Origin: Bacteroidales bacterium UBA1176
Lineage (GTDB): Bacteria > Bacteroidota > Bacteroidia > Bacteroidales > WCHB1-69
Reading direction: 5' to 3'
Length of the DNA stretch: 27,624 nt
Assembly (NCBI GenBank): GCA_002311645.1
Contig: DBYW01000042.1
Location: 13,825-41,448, forward strand
Made by a program: the position numbers and the translations under genes
The notes under the pieces: generated by a model
Told to the model about the DNA's origin: nothing
Database searches by the model: none
What the model saw: the letters and a program-made list of their open reading frames with translations, nothing else
Shown here: piece after piece, positions 15,141 to 24,576 of the stretch
Numbering within the stretch: position 1 is the stretch's first letter
Layout: each line of letters opens with the position of its first letter

Positions 15141-15611
15141 TTAGTTGATGTAGGGGAATAGATAGATGTCTTTTTCGACATCTTCGCCGTCTTTGACCTG
15201 CACTTCGGTGCGTCCCATGAACAGCAAGGAGTCGTTGCCAAATATGTCGCGTAGAGTGTCTGTTGCATTGAGCAGCATGAGAAGGGGATGAGTGAAAGTA
15301 AAGGTGATGGACCCATCGGCACCCGTGTAGCCGCGTGCTTTCACGACTTCCGGATTGCAGTAGTTGGTGTGGTTGAAATAAATCATGGTGCTGTCTAAGC
15401 CGGGAATGGAGTCTACGGTCACGTGCGGGGAGATGCGCGAAGTGTCAATTTCGACCCATACGCCGGCGATAGGACCGGTGGTGTCGCCTTGATCTGACAC
15501 GTAGTAACAGGTGAGCTTGATCACATTCTCATGGTCTCTCTTGCATTGGGCTAAGAGAAGTGTCAAGGAAACGAGCCCCATAACTATAAACAATGATTTG
15601 AACTTTTCCAT
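15141..15611 (-). CDS. Small lipoprotein, first of a tandem pair downstream of sprA
   Basis: 156 residues. Lipoprotein signal MEKFKSLFIVMGLVSLTLLLAQC with Cys23. The mature part contains VIKLTCYYVSDQGDTTGPIAG, a 24-residue insertion relative to its paralogue around DSTMIYFNHTNYCNPE, then GYTGADGSITFTFTHPLL and EVQVKDGEDVEKDIYLF. The GYTGADG turn and strand pattern recall carboxypeptidase-regulatory-like/transthyretin-type domains, which is an inference. It has its own candidate promoter (-7 box 15634-15641) and is separated from sprA by 120 bp. The function is unknown. Confidence 0.75.
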   Translation of the reverse strand: MEKFKSLFIVMGLVSLTLLLAQCKRDHENVIKLTCYYVSDQGDTTGPIAGVWVEIDTSRISPHVTVDSIPGLDSTMIYFNHTNYCNPEVVKARGYTGADGSITFTFTHPLLMLLNATDTLRDIFGNDSLLFMGRTEVQVKDGEDVEKDIYLFPYIN

Positions 15612-15633
15612 TGTAGGTGTGTTTTATGAGCCG

Positions 15634-15641
15634 CAAAAATA
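15634..15641 (-). promoter_or_regulatory. Candidate -7 box (TATTTTTG) ahead of the lipoprotein pair
   Basis: The minus strand reads TATTTTTG (TAnnTTTG consensus) 22 bp upstream of the ATG at 15611. An AT-rich 12-bp palindrome (TAAAAATTTTTA) lies directly upstream. No clear -33 box is seen. It suggests the pair is transcribed apart from sprA. Confidence 0.45.
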
Positions 15642-15731
15642 ATAAAAATTTTTAATGCTCGGTTCATCGGGAAAAGTGCATGCCCAAAACTTACATCAAG
15701 ATGGTGTGGAAAAGCTGTTCGAAAGCCAGCT

Positions 15732-18700
15732 CTACTGTGAGAGGTTGAGCGTGACAGCGATGCCGGTTTCGAAGTTCATGTTCTTGTATTGGTTGTCAAT
15801 GTGCGGACGATTGATGGTCTGGTTATAGTAGAACTTCAGTCCGACCATGCGGCTGAACTGGTATTCGGCGGCCACATTGATGGTGGCGGTCAGCATACCG
15901 GCAGTGACCTGGTCAACCTCTTCCTGGATCTTGCGCAGGGTGGTCATGTTGTCCTTGATGCCCACACCGGCTGTGATGTTCAGGTCGCTGACAAACTGTC
16001 TCTTTTCGCCTGCAAAGATGAGACCAACCTTGATATCCTTGAAGCGGTATCCGCCAGAGACGGCCAATTCCCAAGACTTGGATTCGGTGATCTGGTTGTT
16101 GGAGAAACTCAGGGCGATGTTACGGCTTTGCTTGTAATCCACGCGCAGCATCATGCTGTTCTTGAGGGTCATGTCGAAGCCGATCAACGGCCCGAATTGT
16201 TCGGACATGGCGATTTGTGACATCTCATATTGGGGGTAATAGTCGCCGAGAGCATTGCGGACGAATTCACCTTCATGATAATTGATGTTGGTGGAGTAAC
16301 CTCCTACGGAATAGGAACAGGTGTAGTTGTGCGTCAGGGAGAGGCTCTGGAACACCTTGTCTATGCCTTTGATTTTAGAGAAGCCGTTGTAGTTGAGGCG
16401 CCAGTTGGGTAACGGGATCTTCAGGAATGGGGAGGAGATGTCTGTCTTGTTGGCGTCTTTGCTGAGGTAGGAGGCGAAGAATGCACCCATGAGGACATCT
16501 TGGGAAACTTGGCTGTAGCCGACGGGGAATCCGAATTCGTCGACATCACCGTTGTAGTCCGGGTTGGCGGCTGCAAGGCGCTGGGCGATGGTGGCGCGGG
16601 CATCTTTGAATTGTTCAAAGATTTCATCTTGGTTGCCGAAGAAATTCTTGAGTCCACAATAGGTCATGCTGAAAGAACCATTCTGCATGGGGGTGTAGTG
16701 CTCAAGGCTGCCGTCCTCAAATGCCCGGAAGTATTCCGTGAAGTTCTGGGTGAAGTTGCGGTTGGCGCTCACATCGATGCGGAAATCCTTGAACGGTTCC
16801 ACGGTGGCGCGCAGGTTGATGACTTGGTTGCGGGTGCGGCGATACGCCACGTTCATCAGGGAGTCGGTGGTGAGCCAGTGCCTGCGGGCACCGATGGATT
16901 GCACGTCGGGTTGGCCACCGAAAACGAACAGGAATCCGGGCGATCCGTCTGTGAAATCGAGACCTATCATGTTGGGCTTACCCATGTAGCCGGGCAGGAA
17001 GGTTCCGTTGCCCTCGGAATAGTTGGCGGAAATGTTGCGCACCAACATCAACACGCGAAGCGTCCCGTCAAGGATGATCTTGCCGACGTTGGGCTTGTCC
17101 CTAAGAGAGTCTTTGCGATCTTTGTTCTTGACATTGGTCAGGTCTTTCGTCTCGTCTTTGCCGTTCTTCTTGCCTCTCTGCTGCTGCTGGTTGTTTTGAC
17201 CTTTTCCACGATTGTTTCCTTGGTTGACTTTCTTGAGATAAGGAATGTTGTTGTAGAGGTTGACCATGTTGAGGGTGGCGTTGCCCTGCATTTGGTTGGA
17301 ATTCTGGATATTGTTGCCCAAGTATGCCAAGGAGAGTGCGGAAGCGGTGTATTGGTAGGTGGAGGAGTAGCGTACGTTGGCGTTGACCCAGTTGAAGAGC
17401 GGAATTTTGTTGATGGGTATTTGATAGGTTGCGCTGAAAGCTTGCCTGAAATCAGTCATGCGGCCGCCACGTCCGAGGCAGTGCCATACAGAATCTTTTT
17501 CGGTGCGAAGATCGATGCGGCCGTCAGGCTCGTCAATACGTGCGGAAGCATCGGCACGGTACTCCAAACGCAAACTCTGGAAGATGTCCCAGTTTACGGC
17601 GTAGTTGCGGGTCCAGTCGAAAGTTTTTACGAAACTGGTGTCTATGATGATGTTGCCTTGGCTCTTGGGACGGTACTTGAACTCCTGCATTTCGCGGCGC
17701 AAGGAGGTGCGGATGACGACGTTCTTCGGCATCGGGGTGATGTTGATGTCACGAATGAGCTGTAGCCATTTTGATTTCATCCATTTGACCTTGCTGAAAG
17801 GCCTGTAGTTCTTCGGGTTCGTGCTGAAGGTGTAGCCGATTTCGCCGTCATGGATGAATTCATTATTCAATTCCAGGTCGGGGTCGCGCTGTATGAGCTC
17901 GGAATAGGAGTAGGAGAGGTCGAGGTTCTCGATGTCCCAAGGGTGCATTTTCAGTTTGCCGCTCTCAAGGTTGCGTTCTTTGCGCACATTCATGAGGTTG
18001 ACATTCTGGCGTCGCACGAAGGTGTTGGTGAGATGGCGGATGGAGTCGCGCTCTTGTTTGGTGTCGTAGGTGGCAAGGTCATCGCGTAGCTTCACGTCAG
18101 GATTGAGCGGGTTGTATTCCGGCGTGCTGACACCGAGAGAGTAGTCGTAATGCAGAGGAATGCGGATGTTCCACTTCTCGGGGAAGAGTATCTTGCCGCC
18201 GTCGATATTGGTGGCGATGTCGAGGCTGTATTTGGTCTCCATCGAACGTTGCGTGACAGACTGTTCGAGGCTTCCAAAACCAGGGGTGGCGTATTGTCCG
18301 GACACGGTGATGTCACCCACGTCGGCGAGGTTTACGCGCCCACGGAGCAAGGCTGCGAAGCCCTGTCGGTCGTCAAAACCGCTGAGCCGAAGCTCATTGA
18401 TCCAGACTTCGACGGACTTGGGCAGCATGTCGTCGTTATCGTAGAGCGATTTTTTCTTGGGGTTGCGAATGCCAATCATGATGGTGGTCACGTCGCTGAG
18501 GTTGGGTACACCCAACACAGTCATGCGGTTGCCGCCGTCCAAGTAGCGCGTGTAGGGTACCAAGTTGCTCGGGTGCTCGCCGTGGCGCACGGCCATGTTG
18601 CGTTCTTGTTTCAGAGCTACAAGAGAGTCGAGATAGACGAGCATGCGGTTGGCTTCGGGCCAAATGGCGTTGGTGTCCCTGCCCACACCCCATGGGGTGA

Positions 18701-21700
18701 TTTCGATGGGAAGCTCGTATTCGTAGTAGTTCTCAGTGAAGTCGGAACCAAGGCGGATGAAGACCGTGATGTCACCTTTGCGGAGTTCGCCGCTGTTATG
18801 GACATCTTCGGCATGGATGAACATGCGCATGTTGTTGAAGTGGCGCATGTCGTATGCGGTGCTCTTGTAGATGGCGCGTGCGTCGCCGTCGGGCAAGTCG
18901 ACAGCCTTCATGGTCAGCGCTTGCTCGTTTTGCTGGGTCAGCTCGAGTCCCATGATCTCCTCACGCTGGATGCCTGGCGGCAACATGTAAGGAATGGGGG
19001 TGCGGTTGGCGTTTTCCTCATAGCTGACAGTTCCCACGTAGAACGAACCTTCACCATCGCCTTGCGTAGGTGAGTAATCGCCCTCTTCCTGCAAACTCAG
19101 ATTGTAGGTGCGCCAGTCGGCACGTACCAACTCCAATGTGGCAAAACGGCAGATGATGGGCTCGTCAAATCCGCGCATGAACATACGCACGAAGCGGATG
19201 GAGTTGTAGCCTGACATACCGTTGACCACCTTGTCAGGGTTGTGGATGGGAATGCGGAACTGATACCATTTGGTGGTGGGGCGTGTGCCGTCGGGCAGCG
19301 GGTCGGGTACGGCTTCGTATACGTCGTTGATGTAATTTTCGCCCACGACCATGCGCTCCGGTGCGAGGTCAATGACGTATTGGTAGTAGCGCTCGTCCTC
19401 GCTCAGCGTGTTGTCGTTGTTCATGTCCTCCATGTTGGGCTGCGAGGTCGCACTGGTGGGATAGGATTCCGGGCTTTGGCTGTCGGCAGGGGAGTTGCCC
19501 TCAGCGTTGTTGAAATACTTGTATCGCTCCACAACTTTCATGTCGGCATTGTCGTAGTCAGTGCCTCTGAAATAGTGGTAGTTGTCGGAAGACGGGTCGT
19601 CATAGGCCTTTTGGTACGCTTCAGACGAAGTTCCAAAAGTGTTGGCCAAGAGGTCGAGGTAGTTCTCTCGGAAATATTCCCGCTCGCGCGTGGTGGGCAG
19701 ACCATCGAAACCGACATCCTGGTGTTGGCGCGAATCTGCTTCGATGTTGAAAGCGTTGACAATGAGCTGCACAGTGGGTATACGACCCCACTCGGTGAAT
19801 ACCACATCCTCATCGCTCCCATCCGCCGGCAAACCGTTCTCGAAGAATTTCATACCGTCACGAAGGATGTCCTCAGAAATGTCACCCAAATTGAAATAGA
19901 GCTTGCCGCCGTGATGATCAGGATTCTCGATGAAGGGATCCATCATCCAGAATTCAATGTATTCGTAATTGGAAGACTCGAAGTCGGTGTTGTCGAACTT
20001 GCGCATGATACCGCCCCAACGGGTGTTGGGATCCACTAAGGAACCATCGGCGTTCACGCCTCGGGAGAAGCCTTCCGATCCGGTGACATCGTAGTTGTAA
20101 GGTCCGCGTTCGGAAGGATAGAATGCCAGGTTGAACACCGTCATGTAGGACGAGAGCTGCGTGGTGGAGGTGCGCTGCTTGAAGGGGAAAAGTTCGTTCT
20201 CGTAGACGGCACGCGCGTAGGGCTGCGACAGGTCTTCTGACGTCAAGTTGCTCGGCGTGGCATTGTTGTTATTATAGAAGAGCTGGTCGATGATGAACCA
20301 GGAAAGACGAGCACGGTTGTATCCGTACGAGAGCTTCCTGCGCACGTTGTCCGTGATGGAGGTAGGCATGGCTTCGGGAAAGAGGTCAGGCTGGCCCTGC
20401 GGGGTGGAAGCGAGCACCCAGTTGGCCATCGTAGTCAGGTCAACCGTTGATTTGGCAGCCTCGAAATCGTCGATGTATGTGGTGCCCGACTTGCCCACAA
20501 CCTTGTTGTGGCCTGGCACGAAATGTGCAAACTCACCATCCAGGTTCAAATTTGATTTAGCCGTGGTGCTATGGAAGGTGATCTTGTCAATCACTTTCGT
20601 CAACCACGGAAGCTCGGTGCGGTAGGCGAAGTTCATGCCCCATATCATGTTGTTGATGGGCTCCTCACCATAATTGACCTTGTTGGTGACGGGACGCTCC
20701 TTGAGGTTCAGGATGGTGGCTCCAATGCTGAAATCTTTGGAGAAGACGTAGTCGAAATTGGCGCCGAACATCAGCTGGTCTTTGAGGGCGAACTCGTTGT
20801 CGTTCTCGATGGAAATGGAAATGGGGGTTCCGGAGTTGAGGACGCCTTGGTTGGTGATGGTCAGCGTTCCCATGTCATAGTTGACGGTGTAGTCCACGTT
20901 CTCGGTGAGGGTGATGCCGCCTGCTGTGACACGTACGGAACCCTTGGCTACATTGGTGGAGTTGAACCGGTATTCGGAGCCGTAGGAGGACTGATAGCTG
21001 CCTTCAAGGTAGTATTTGTTCTTGTTGGTGATTTGTTGCGCCATCGTCTTGGTCATCGTGTACAGGGAGTCGAAGGCGTAAAGGTCGGCAAGATCTTGTT
21101 CCTCAGGCGGGAAGACGGCGCGCAAATCCTTGCCGAAAGGCTCAACGGTCGGGAAGTAGATGCGGCCGTTTTGGGCGTTGATGGTACCTCCAGTGGTCGC
21201 CGCCCCGTCAATGAAGTCGAAGATGCCGTCGGGATGAGGATCCTGCTGCTTGTTCAAGCGGTCAAGTCCTAACAAGCGAATCAATGGAATACCCTTGTTG
21301 GAGCCCTGGGTGAAGAATCCGTTGGCTATACCGTCGGCATCGCCCTTGTAGAGGATGTTCAGGATGAACTTGTCGGGAGAGACCTGATAGGCGGAAAGGT
21401 TGTACACATTCTTCATCATCAACTTCCACAACGGCGACTTGGTGTCGAGGGTTGTGCTCTTCAACAATTTCACCCGCAAACAGTTGGGAGCGGAGACTTC
21501 ATTGGAGAATTCACCGACTTGGTAAACGTGGTCGTCGCCGATGATGGTGTATTGGAAGGCCACAGCCAACACCTGGTCCGAGTTGAGGGCGGAATTCAAC
21601 GTAATGAAACCCAACTTGGAGTTGAAGGTGTACTCGTTGGGGGAGAGCAGTCTCGCGCTCTCGACCTTTTCGTAGTTGGTGCCTGACTTGAGGCCGATGG

Positions 21701-22976
21701 AATGCATGTTGTTGGAGACATTGGCGATATTGCGGATCAAAGAGGAATCGGCGATGGTAACCAATGTGTTGATGTCGTTGTCAGGATGTTCTCCTCCAGC
21801 ATACATGGGGTTATAGTTAAAGCCATTGAACTGCGGATTGGCTTCGCCAAGGTCGGTGAAGGCTACAATGTTGCGGTTCTCATTGGTGGCCGCGCCCACA
21901 GTGGTGCGCCACACCTCTATCTTGGTGATGACGATGGGGGAGCTGACCAAGGGCAGAGTGCTCAAGTATTCGTTGTAGTGGTCGCGGAAATACTGGGCAA
22001 TGAAAAAGTGCCGGTTCTCTTCGTATTCGTCGGCTTTGAAATAGAACTCCTCTTTCTCGGCGCCGCCCGTGATGGTGATGGTCTCGGAGTTGCTCTTCTT
22101 CTGGGAAGCCACGGCGGTTACCATGAGATTGCCGAACTTCAACTGCGTCTTGATGCCAAACAAGCTCTGACTGCCCGTGATCAGTGTGCTGTTCAAGGGC
22201 AGCGTGACGTTACCGAACTCGATCAGTTGCAGGATGTCGTCTTCTTTGCCGGCATATTTCAGCTTGATCTTATCCATGTTGTTGTCAAGCCGCAGTTGGT
22301 CGGTGGTGTAGTTGAGGTTGAACTCGATTTTGTCACCGATTTTAGCGATGAGGTTGAGTTGGATGTCCTGCTCAAACTGGAAATTGGTGCTTCTTCTCTG
22401 TTTGGGAGGCAAGAGTGGGTTGTTGACGCGGTTGTGTTTGACACCAAACTTAAGTTCGAGGTTGCCGGCGGGACGGATGTCGATGGTGTTGCTGCCGAAT
22501 ATGCTCTCGAAGATGTCACTTCCGATATGCAGCTGAGGGATCAATCCTCCACCACCTCGGCGGTTGCCGCCGCCGTAAGAGGTGCTATGGTTATACCAAT
22601 AGTCGTTGATGCTTTGCTGCAAGTCGTATCCCAAGTACTCGTTCACGTCCATATAGGCGCCGGGGCCGAAGGGCGTGTTGCCCGTCATGTACTGGAAATT
22701 GTAGGTGTTGGTTTCCGGATCGTATTGGATTTGGGTGCCGATGCCAGGCGGATTCTGCAACCAAAACGGGCTCTGGTATGAATTGTCGAGGGGGTTGTTG
22801 TTGGGTTGTGGCACCGTGCCGGGCGGGTTGGTGTCTGGCGGGAAGATGTTCAAGGACTGTGTGATGGTCCCGACAGATACATGTGTCGAGTGTGCTACCC
22901 CCGCGCGTGCCACAAAGCACGTCATCGCGAGAATGACGAAAAATATATATAGTGTTTTTTTGATAGTCGATTCCAA
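15732..22976 (-). CDS. sprA: SprA/Sov, type IX secretion system outer-membrane translocon
   Basis: 2,414 residues, the normal size for SprA/Sov, which forms the very large single-polypeptide beta-barrel through which T9SS cargo leaves the cell. The start is a TTG at 22976 with purine-rich AGAGAGAAA upstream, 12 bp after ruvA; a signal peptide follows (KKTLYIFFVILAMTCFVARA). Recognisable blocks include the N-terminal GGLIPQLHIGSDIFESIFGS region, FGVKHNRVNNPLLPPKQRRS, the plug/lid-region segment YIDDFEAAKSTVDLTTMANW (about 833), and SVEVWINELRLSGFDDRQG. Many amphipathic strands run to the C-terminus, which ends TGIAVTLNLSQ. A charged Q/N/K-rich insertion lies at about 1918-1962. The ruvA-sprA adjacency also occurs in other Bacteroidetes. 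Cargo and other T9SS genes (porV, porK-N) are not in the window. Confidence 0.97.
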   Translation of the reverse strand: MESTIKKTLYIFFVILAMTCFVARAGVAHSTHVSVGTITQSLNIFPPDTNPPGTVPQPNNNPLDNSYQSPFWLQNPPGIGTQIQYDPETNTYNFQYMTGNTPFGPGAYMDVNEYLGYDLQQSINDYWYNHSTSYGGGNRRGGGGLIPQLHIGSDIFESIFGSNTIDIRPAGNLELKFGVKHNRVNNPLLPPKQRRSTNFQFEQDIQLNLIAKIGDKIEFNLNYTTDQLRLDNNMDKIKLKYAGKEDDILQLIEFGNVTLPLNSTLITGSQSLFGIKTQLKFGNLMVTAVASQKKSNSETITITGGAEKEEFYFKADEYEENRHFFIAQYFRDHYNEYLSTLPLVSSPIVITKIEVWRTTVGAATNENRNIVAFTDLGEANPQFNGFNYNPMYAGGEHPDNDINTLVTIADSSLIRNIANVSNNMHSIGLKSGTNYEKVESARLLSPNEYTFNSKLGFITLNSALNSDQVLAVAFQYTIIGDDHVYQVGEFSNEVSAPNCLRVKLLKSTTLDTKSPLWKLMMKNVYNLSAYQVSPDKFILNILYKGDADGIANGFFTQGSNKGIPLIRLLGLDRLNKQQDPHPDGIFDFIDGAATTGGTINAQNGRIYFPTVEPFGKDLRAVFPPEEQDLADLYAFDSLYTMTKTMAQQITNKNKYYLEGSYQSSYGSEYRFNSTNVAKGSVRVTAGGITLTENVDYTVNYDMGTLTITNQGVLNSGTPISISIENDNEFALKDQLMFGANFDYVFSKDFSIGATILNLKERPVTNKVNYGEEPINNMIWGMNFAYRTELPWLTKVIDKITFHSTTAKSNLNLDGEFAHFVPGHNKVVGKSGTTYIDDFEAAKSTVDLTTMANWVLASTPQGQPDLFPEAMPTSITDNVRRKLSYGYNRARLSWFIIDQLFYNNNNATPSNLTSEDLSQPYARAVYENELFPFKQRTSTTQLSSYMTVFNLAFYPSERGPYNYDVTGSEGFSRGVNADGSLVDPNTRWGGIMRKFDNTDFESSNYEYIEFWMMDPFIENPDHHGGKLYFNLGDISEDILRDGMKFFENGLPADGSDEDVVFTEWGRIPTVQLIVNAFNIEADSRQHQDVGFDGLPTTREREYFRENYLDLLANTFGTSSEAYQKAYDDPSSDNYHYFRGTDYDNADMKVVERYKYFNNAEGNSPADSQSPESYPTSATSQPNMEDMNNDNTLSEDERYYQYVIDLAPERMVVGENYINDVYEAVPDPLPDGTRPTTKWYQFRIPIHNPDKVVNGMSGYNSIRFVRMFMRGFDEPIICRFATLELVRADWRTYNLSLQEEGDYSPTQGDGEGSFYVGTVSYEENANRTPIPYMLPPGIQREEIMGLELTQQNEQALTMKAVDLPDGDARAIYKSTAYDMRHFNNMRMFIHAEDVHNSGELRKGDITVFIRLGSDFTENYYEYELPIEITPWGVGRDTNAIWPEANRMLVYLDSLVALKQERNMAVRHGEHPSNLVPYTRYLDGGNRMTVLGVPNLSDVTTIMIGIRNPKKKSLYDNDDMLPKSVEVWINELRLSGFDDRQGFAALLRGRVNLADVGDITVSGQYATPGFGSLEQSVTQRSMETKYSLDIATNIDGGKILFPEKWNIRIPLHYDYSLGVSTPEYNPLNPDVKLRDDLATYDTKQERDSIRHLTNTFVRRQNVNLMNVRKERNLESGKLKMHPWDIENLDLSYSYSELIQRDPDLELNNEFIHDGEIGYTFSTNPKNYRPFSKVKWMKSKWLQLIRDINITPMPKNVVIRTSLRREMQEFKYRPKSQGNIIIDTSFVKTFDWTRNYAVNWDIFQSLRLEYRADASARIDEPDGRIDLRTEKDSVWHCLGRGGRMTDFRQAFSATYQIPINKIPLFNWVNANVRYSSTYQYTASALSLAYLGNNIQNSNQMQGNATLNMVNLYNNIPYLKKVNQGNNRGKGQNNQQQQRGKKNGKDETKDLTNVKNKDRKDSLRDKPNVGKIILDGTLRVLMLVRNISANYSEGNGTFLPGYMGKPNMIGLDFTDGSPGFLFVFGGQPDVQSIGARRHWLTTDSLMNVAYRRTRNQVINLRATVEPFKDFRIDVSANRNFTQNFTEYFRAFEDGSLEHYTPMQNGSFSMTYCGLKNFFGNQDEIFEQFKDARATIAQRLAAANPDYNGDVDEFGFPVGYSQVSQDVLMGAFFASYLSKDANKTDISSPFLKIPLPNWRLNYNGFSKIKGIDKVFQSLSLTHNYTCSYSVGGYSTNINYHEGEFVRNALGDYYPQYEMSQIAMSEQFGPLIGFDMTLKNSMMLRVDYKQSRNIALSFSNNQITESKSWELAVSGGYRFKDIKVGLIFAGEKRQFVSDLNITAGVGIKDNMTTLRKIQEEVDQVTAGMLTATINVAAEYQFSRMVGLKFYYNQTINRPHIDNQYKNMNFETGIAVTLNLSQ

Positions 22977-22988
22977 GTTTCTCTCTTG

Positions 22989-23582
22989 CTATAACAGTTT
23001 CAAAGACTTCTTTATCAAATCCTCCACGCTCAGATTCATCCCCTCGGCCTTGATGATCTTGTCAAGAACGGACTCTGCGCCCGCCTTCGGAAAACCAAGA
23101 GCAATTAAAGCAGTTAACGCATCGTATTTGTTATTATTGTATGAGGTCGAAATTTTTGTCGATGTTCCCCATGTCGCCTTCTTGGTTTTGTCTTTCAACT
23201 CCACGACCAAACGCTGCGCAGTCTTGGCTCCGATGCCCTTGACCGATTGGATGGCCTTGACGTTCTCCATGGAAATGGCGTTGAGCAATTCGCCAACGCT
23301 CATCGAGGAAAGTATCAGACGCGCCGTGTTCGGGCCGATGCCGTTGACCGTGATCAGCAACTTGAACAACTCTCGCTCCTCTTCTTGCAAAAAACCGAAA
23401 AGCACTTGCGCGTCTTCCTTTACAATAAAGTAGGTCAATAACTTGACCTCTTCATTTTCGTTGGGGAGTTCCGAGAATGTGGCCAAAGAGATGTTGATGC
23501 AATAGCCTACACCGCCCGCCGTCTCGATAATGACGCAGGTGGGGCTCTTTTCCATTAACTTTCCTTTGATATAACTAATCAT
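22989..23582 (-). CDS. ruvA: Holliday junction branch migration complex subunit RuvA
   Basis: 197 residues from the ATG at 23582 (MISYIKGKLMEKSPTCVIIE), matching the usual RuvA length and N-terminus; the upstream extension of 25 residues in the longer frame is rejected. Tetramer that binds the four-way junction and loads RuvB. Domain I (about 1-65) is an OB fold with GVGYCINISLATFSELP; domain II carries two helix-hairpin-helix motifs, VNGIGPNTARLILSSMS and VKGIGAKTAQRLVVELKDK; domain III (C-terminal, about 145-197) contacts RuvB and contains DALTALIALGFPKAGAESVL. sprA follows after 12 bp, so the two are probably translated from one mRNA. Confidence 0.97.
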   Translation of the reverse strand: MISYIKGKLMEKSPTCVIIETAGGVGYCINISLATFSELPNENEEVKLLTYFIVKEDAQVLFGFLQEEERELFKLLITVNGIGPNTARLILSSMSVGELLNAISMENVKAIQSVKGIGAKTAQRLVVELKDKTKKATWGTSTKISTSYNNNKYDALTALIALGFPKAGAESVLDKIIKAEGMNLSVEDLIKKSLKLL

Positions 23583-23670
23583 GTTGTTTCTGTTTGTTAA
23601 ACGAAGTGGATGTATGCCGCCGTCAAGGATGTACATCGTCTTGGCGAAATCATACAATTATATAATGAGG

Positions 23671-24573
23671 TCACGAGTCAAGTTCACGTGCTTTTTGTTG
23701 GATGAATTCGATGGCCTGCAAATTGCGCGTGGAAACAATGTCGATCCAACCGCTCTCGATGGGGAAGATGTGCCCTTGCTTGACGGCGTTGAGCTGCGTA
23801 TAGGGATATTGCGACTTGAAGGCATCGCAATCTTCCGCACGGATGATGATGATGTCAGGGTCGGATTTGAAGAGAAATTCGCGGCTCACGTTCCAGTTGG
23901 CGACGGTTTCGCCGATATTGCGGCAGCCTGCCAATTCGATGATTTCGTGGATATGGGATCCTTTCGGTGCGGTGAAGTCACCGGCATCGCCGAACCCGAC
24001 CACGTAGTAAACGCTTTTCTCGTTGCCCTTCTGGGCGGCTTTGTCCTGCTTGAGTTTCGCAATGCGGTTGCGCCAAAGGGTCGCCTCTTGCTTCGCACGT
24101 TCCTGGCACTCTGTGATTTGCCCGATGACCTCAATCATGTCGGCCATGCCCTCGATGTTCGACTCCTCCTTGATGGTGACCACGGGGATGTTCATCTTCT
24201 CGATGGCCTCCACATCTTTTTGCGAGACCATGGATCCTATGAGCAGGACGTCGGGATGCTGTTCAAGCAGTGACTCCATATTGATGTTGCGCATGCCGCC
24301 CACAGTGGGTAGCTTCGTGGCCTCCGGTGGATAATGGCAGAAGTCGGAGACAGCCACGAGTTTCTTCTCCGCGCCTATCATGTAGAAGATTTCCGTGATG
24401 GCAGGAGAGAGGGAGACAATGCGTTGCGGGACGGTGTCTAATACGACGGCACGCCCGTAAGAATCGGTCCATTCAAAGAATACCGAAGACTTGGGGTTGT
24501 CTGTTTGCTGGTGGCAACCAACAAACGACCCCAACAGTAGCGTGAGGGCAAGAATCTGGAGGAGTCTTTTCAC
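23671..24573 (-). CDS. BtuF-like substrate-binding lipoprotein, probable corrinoid uptake
   Basis: 300 residues, GTG start (24573), 3 bp after the mutA stop. The lipoprotein signal ends GSFVGC (Cys20). The remainder is a class III periplasmic binding protein (BtuF/FepB-like, TroA superfamily): DSYGRAVVLDTVPQRIVSLSPAITEIFYMIGAEKKLVAVSD is the characteristic opening, followed by LPTVGGMRNINMESLLEQHPDVLLIG, the long spanning helix about 120-165, and a C-terminal lobe with FKSDPDIIIIRAED. B12 or a related corrinoid is favoured because of the neighbouring B12-dependent mutase gene; heme or siderophore is not excluded by the sequence. Permease and ATPase genes are not adjacent. Confidence 0.82.
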   Translation of the reverse strand: MKRLLQILALTLLLGSFVGCHQQTDNPKSSVFFEWTDSYGRAVVLDTVPQRIVSLSPAITEIFYMIGAEKKLVAVSDFCHYPPEATKLPTVGGMRNINMESLLEQHPDVLLIGSMVSQKDVEAIEKMNIPVVTIKEESNIEGMADMIEVIGQITECQERAKQEATLWRNRIAKLKQDKAAQKGNEKSVYYVVGFGDAGDFTAPKGSHIHEIIELAGCRNIGETVANWNVSREFLFKSDPDIIIIRAEDCDAFKSQYPYTQLNAVKQGHIFPIESGWIDIVSTRNLQAIEFIQQKARELDS

Positions 24574-24576
24574 GGG

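Noticed and set aside
16500..17765. 421-codon open reading frame on the plus strand, with further long plus-strand frames at 21702-22781 and 24634-25743
   Set aside because: They lie opposite sprA and mutA, have no recognisable domain and arise from the codon preference of the real genes.
23583..23657. 25-residue N-terminal extension of RuvA
   Set aside because: RuvA proteins begin at the MI-Y-KG motif, present at 23582, and the resulting 197 residues is the normal length.
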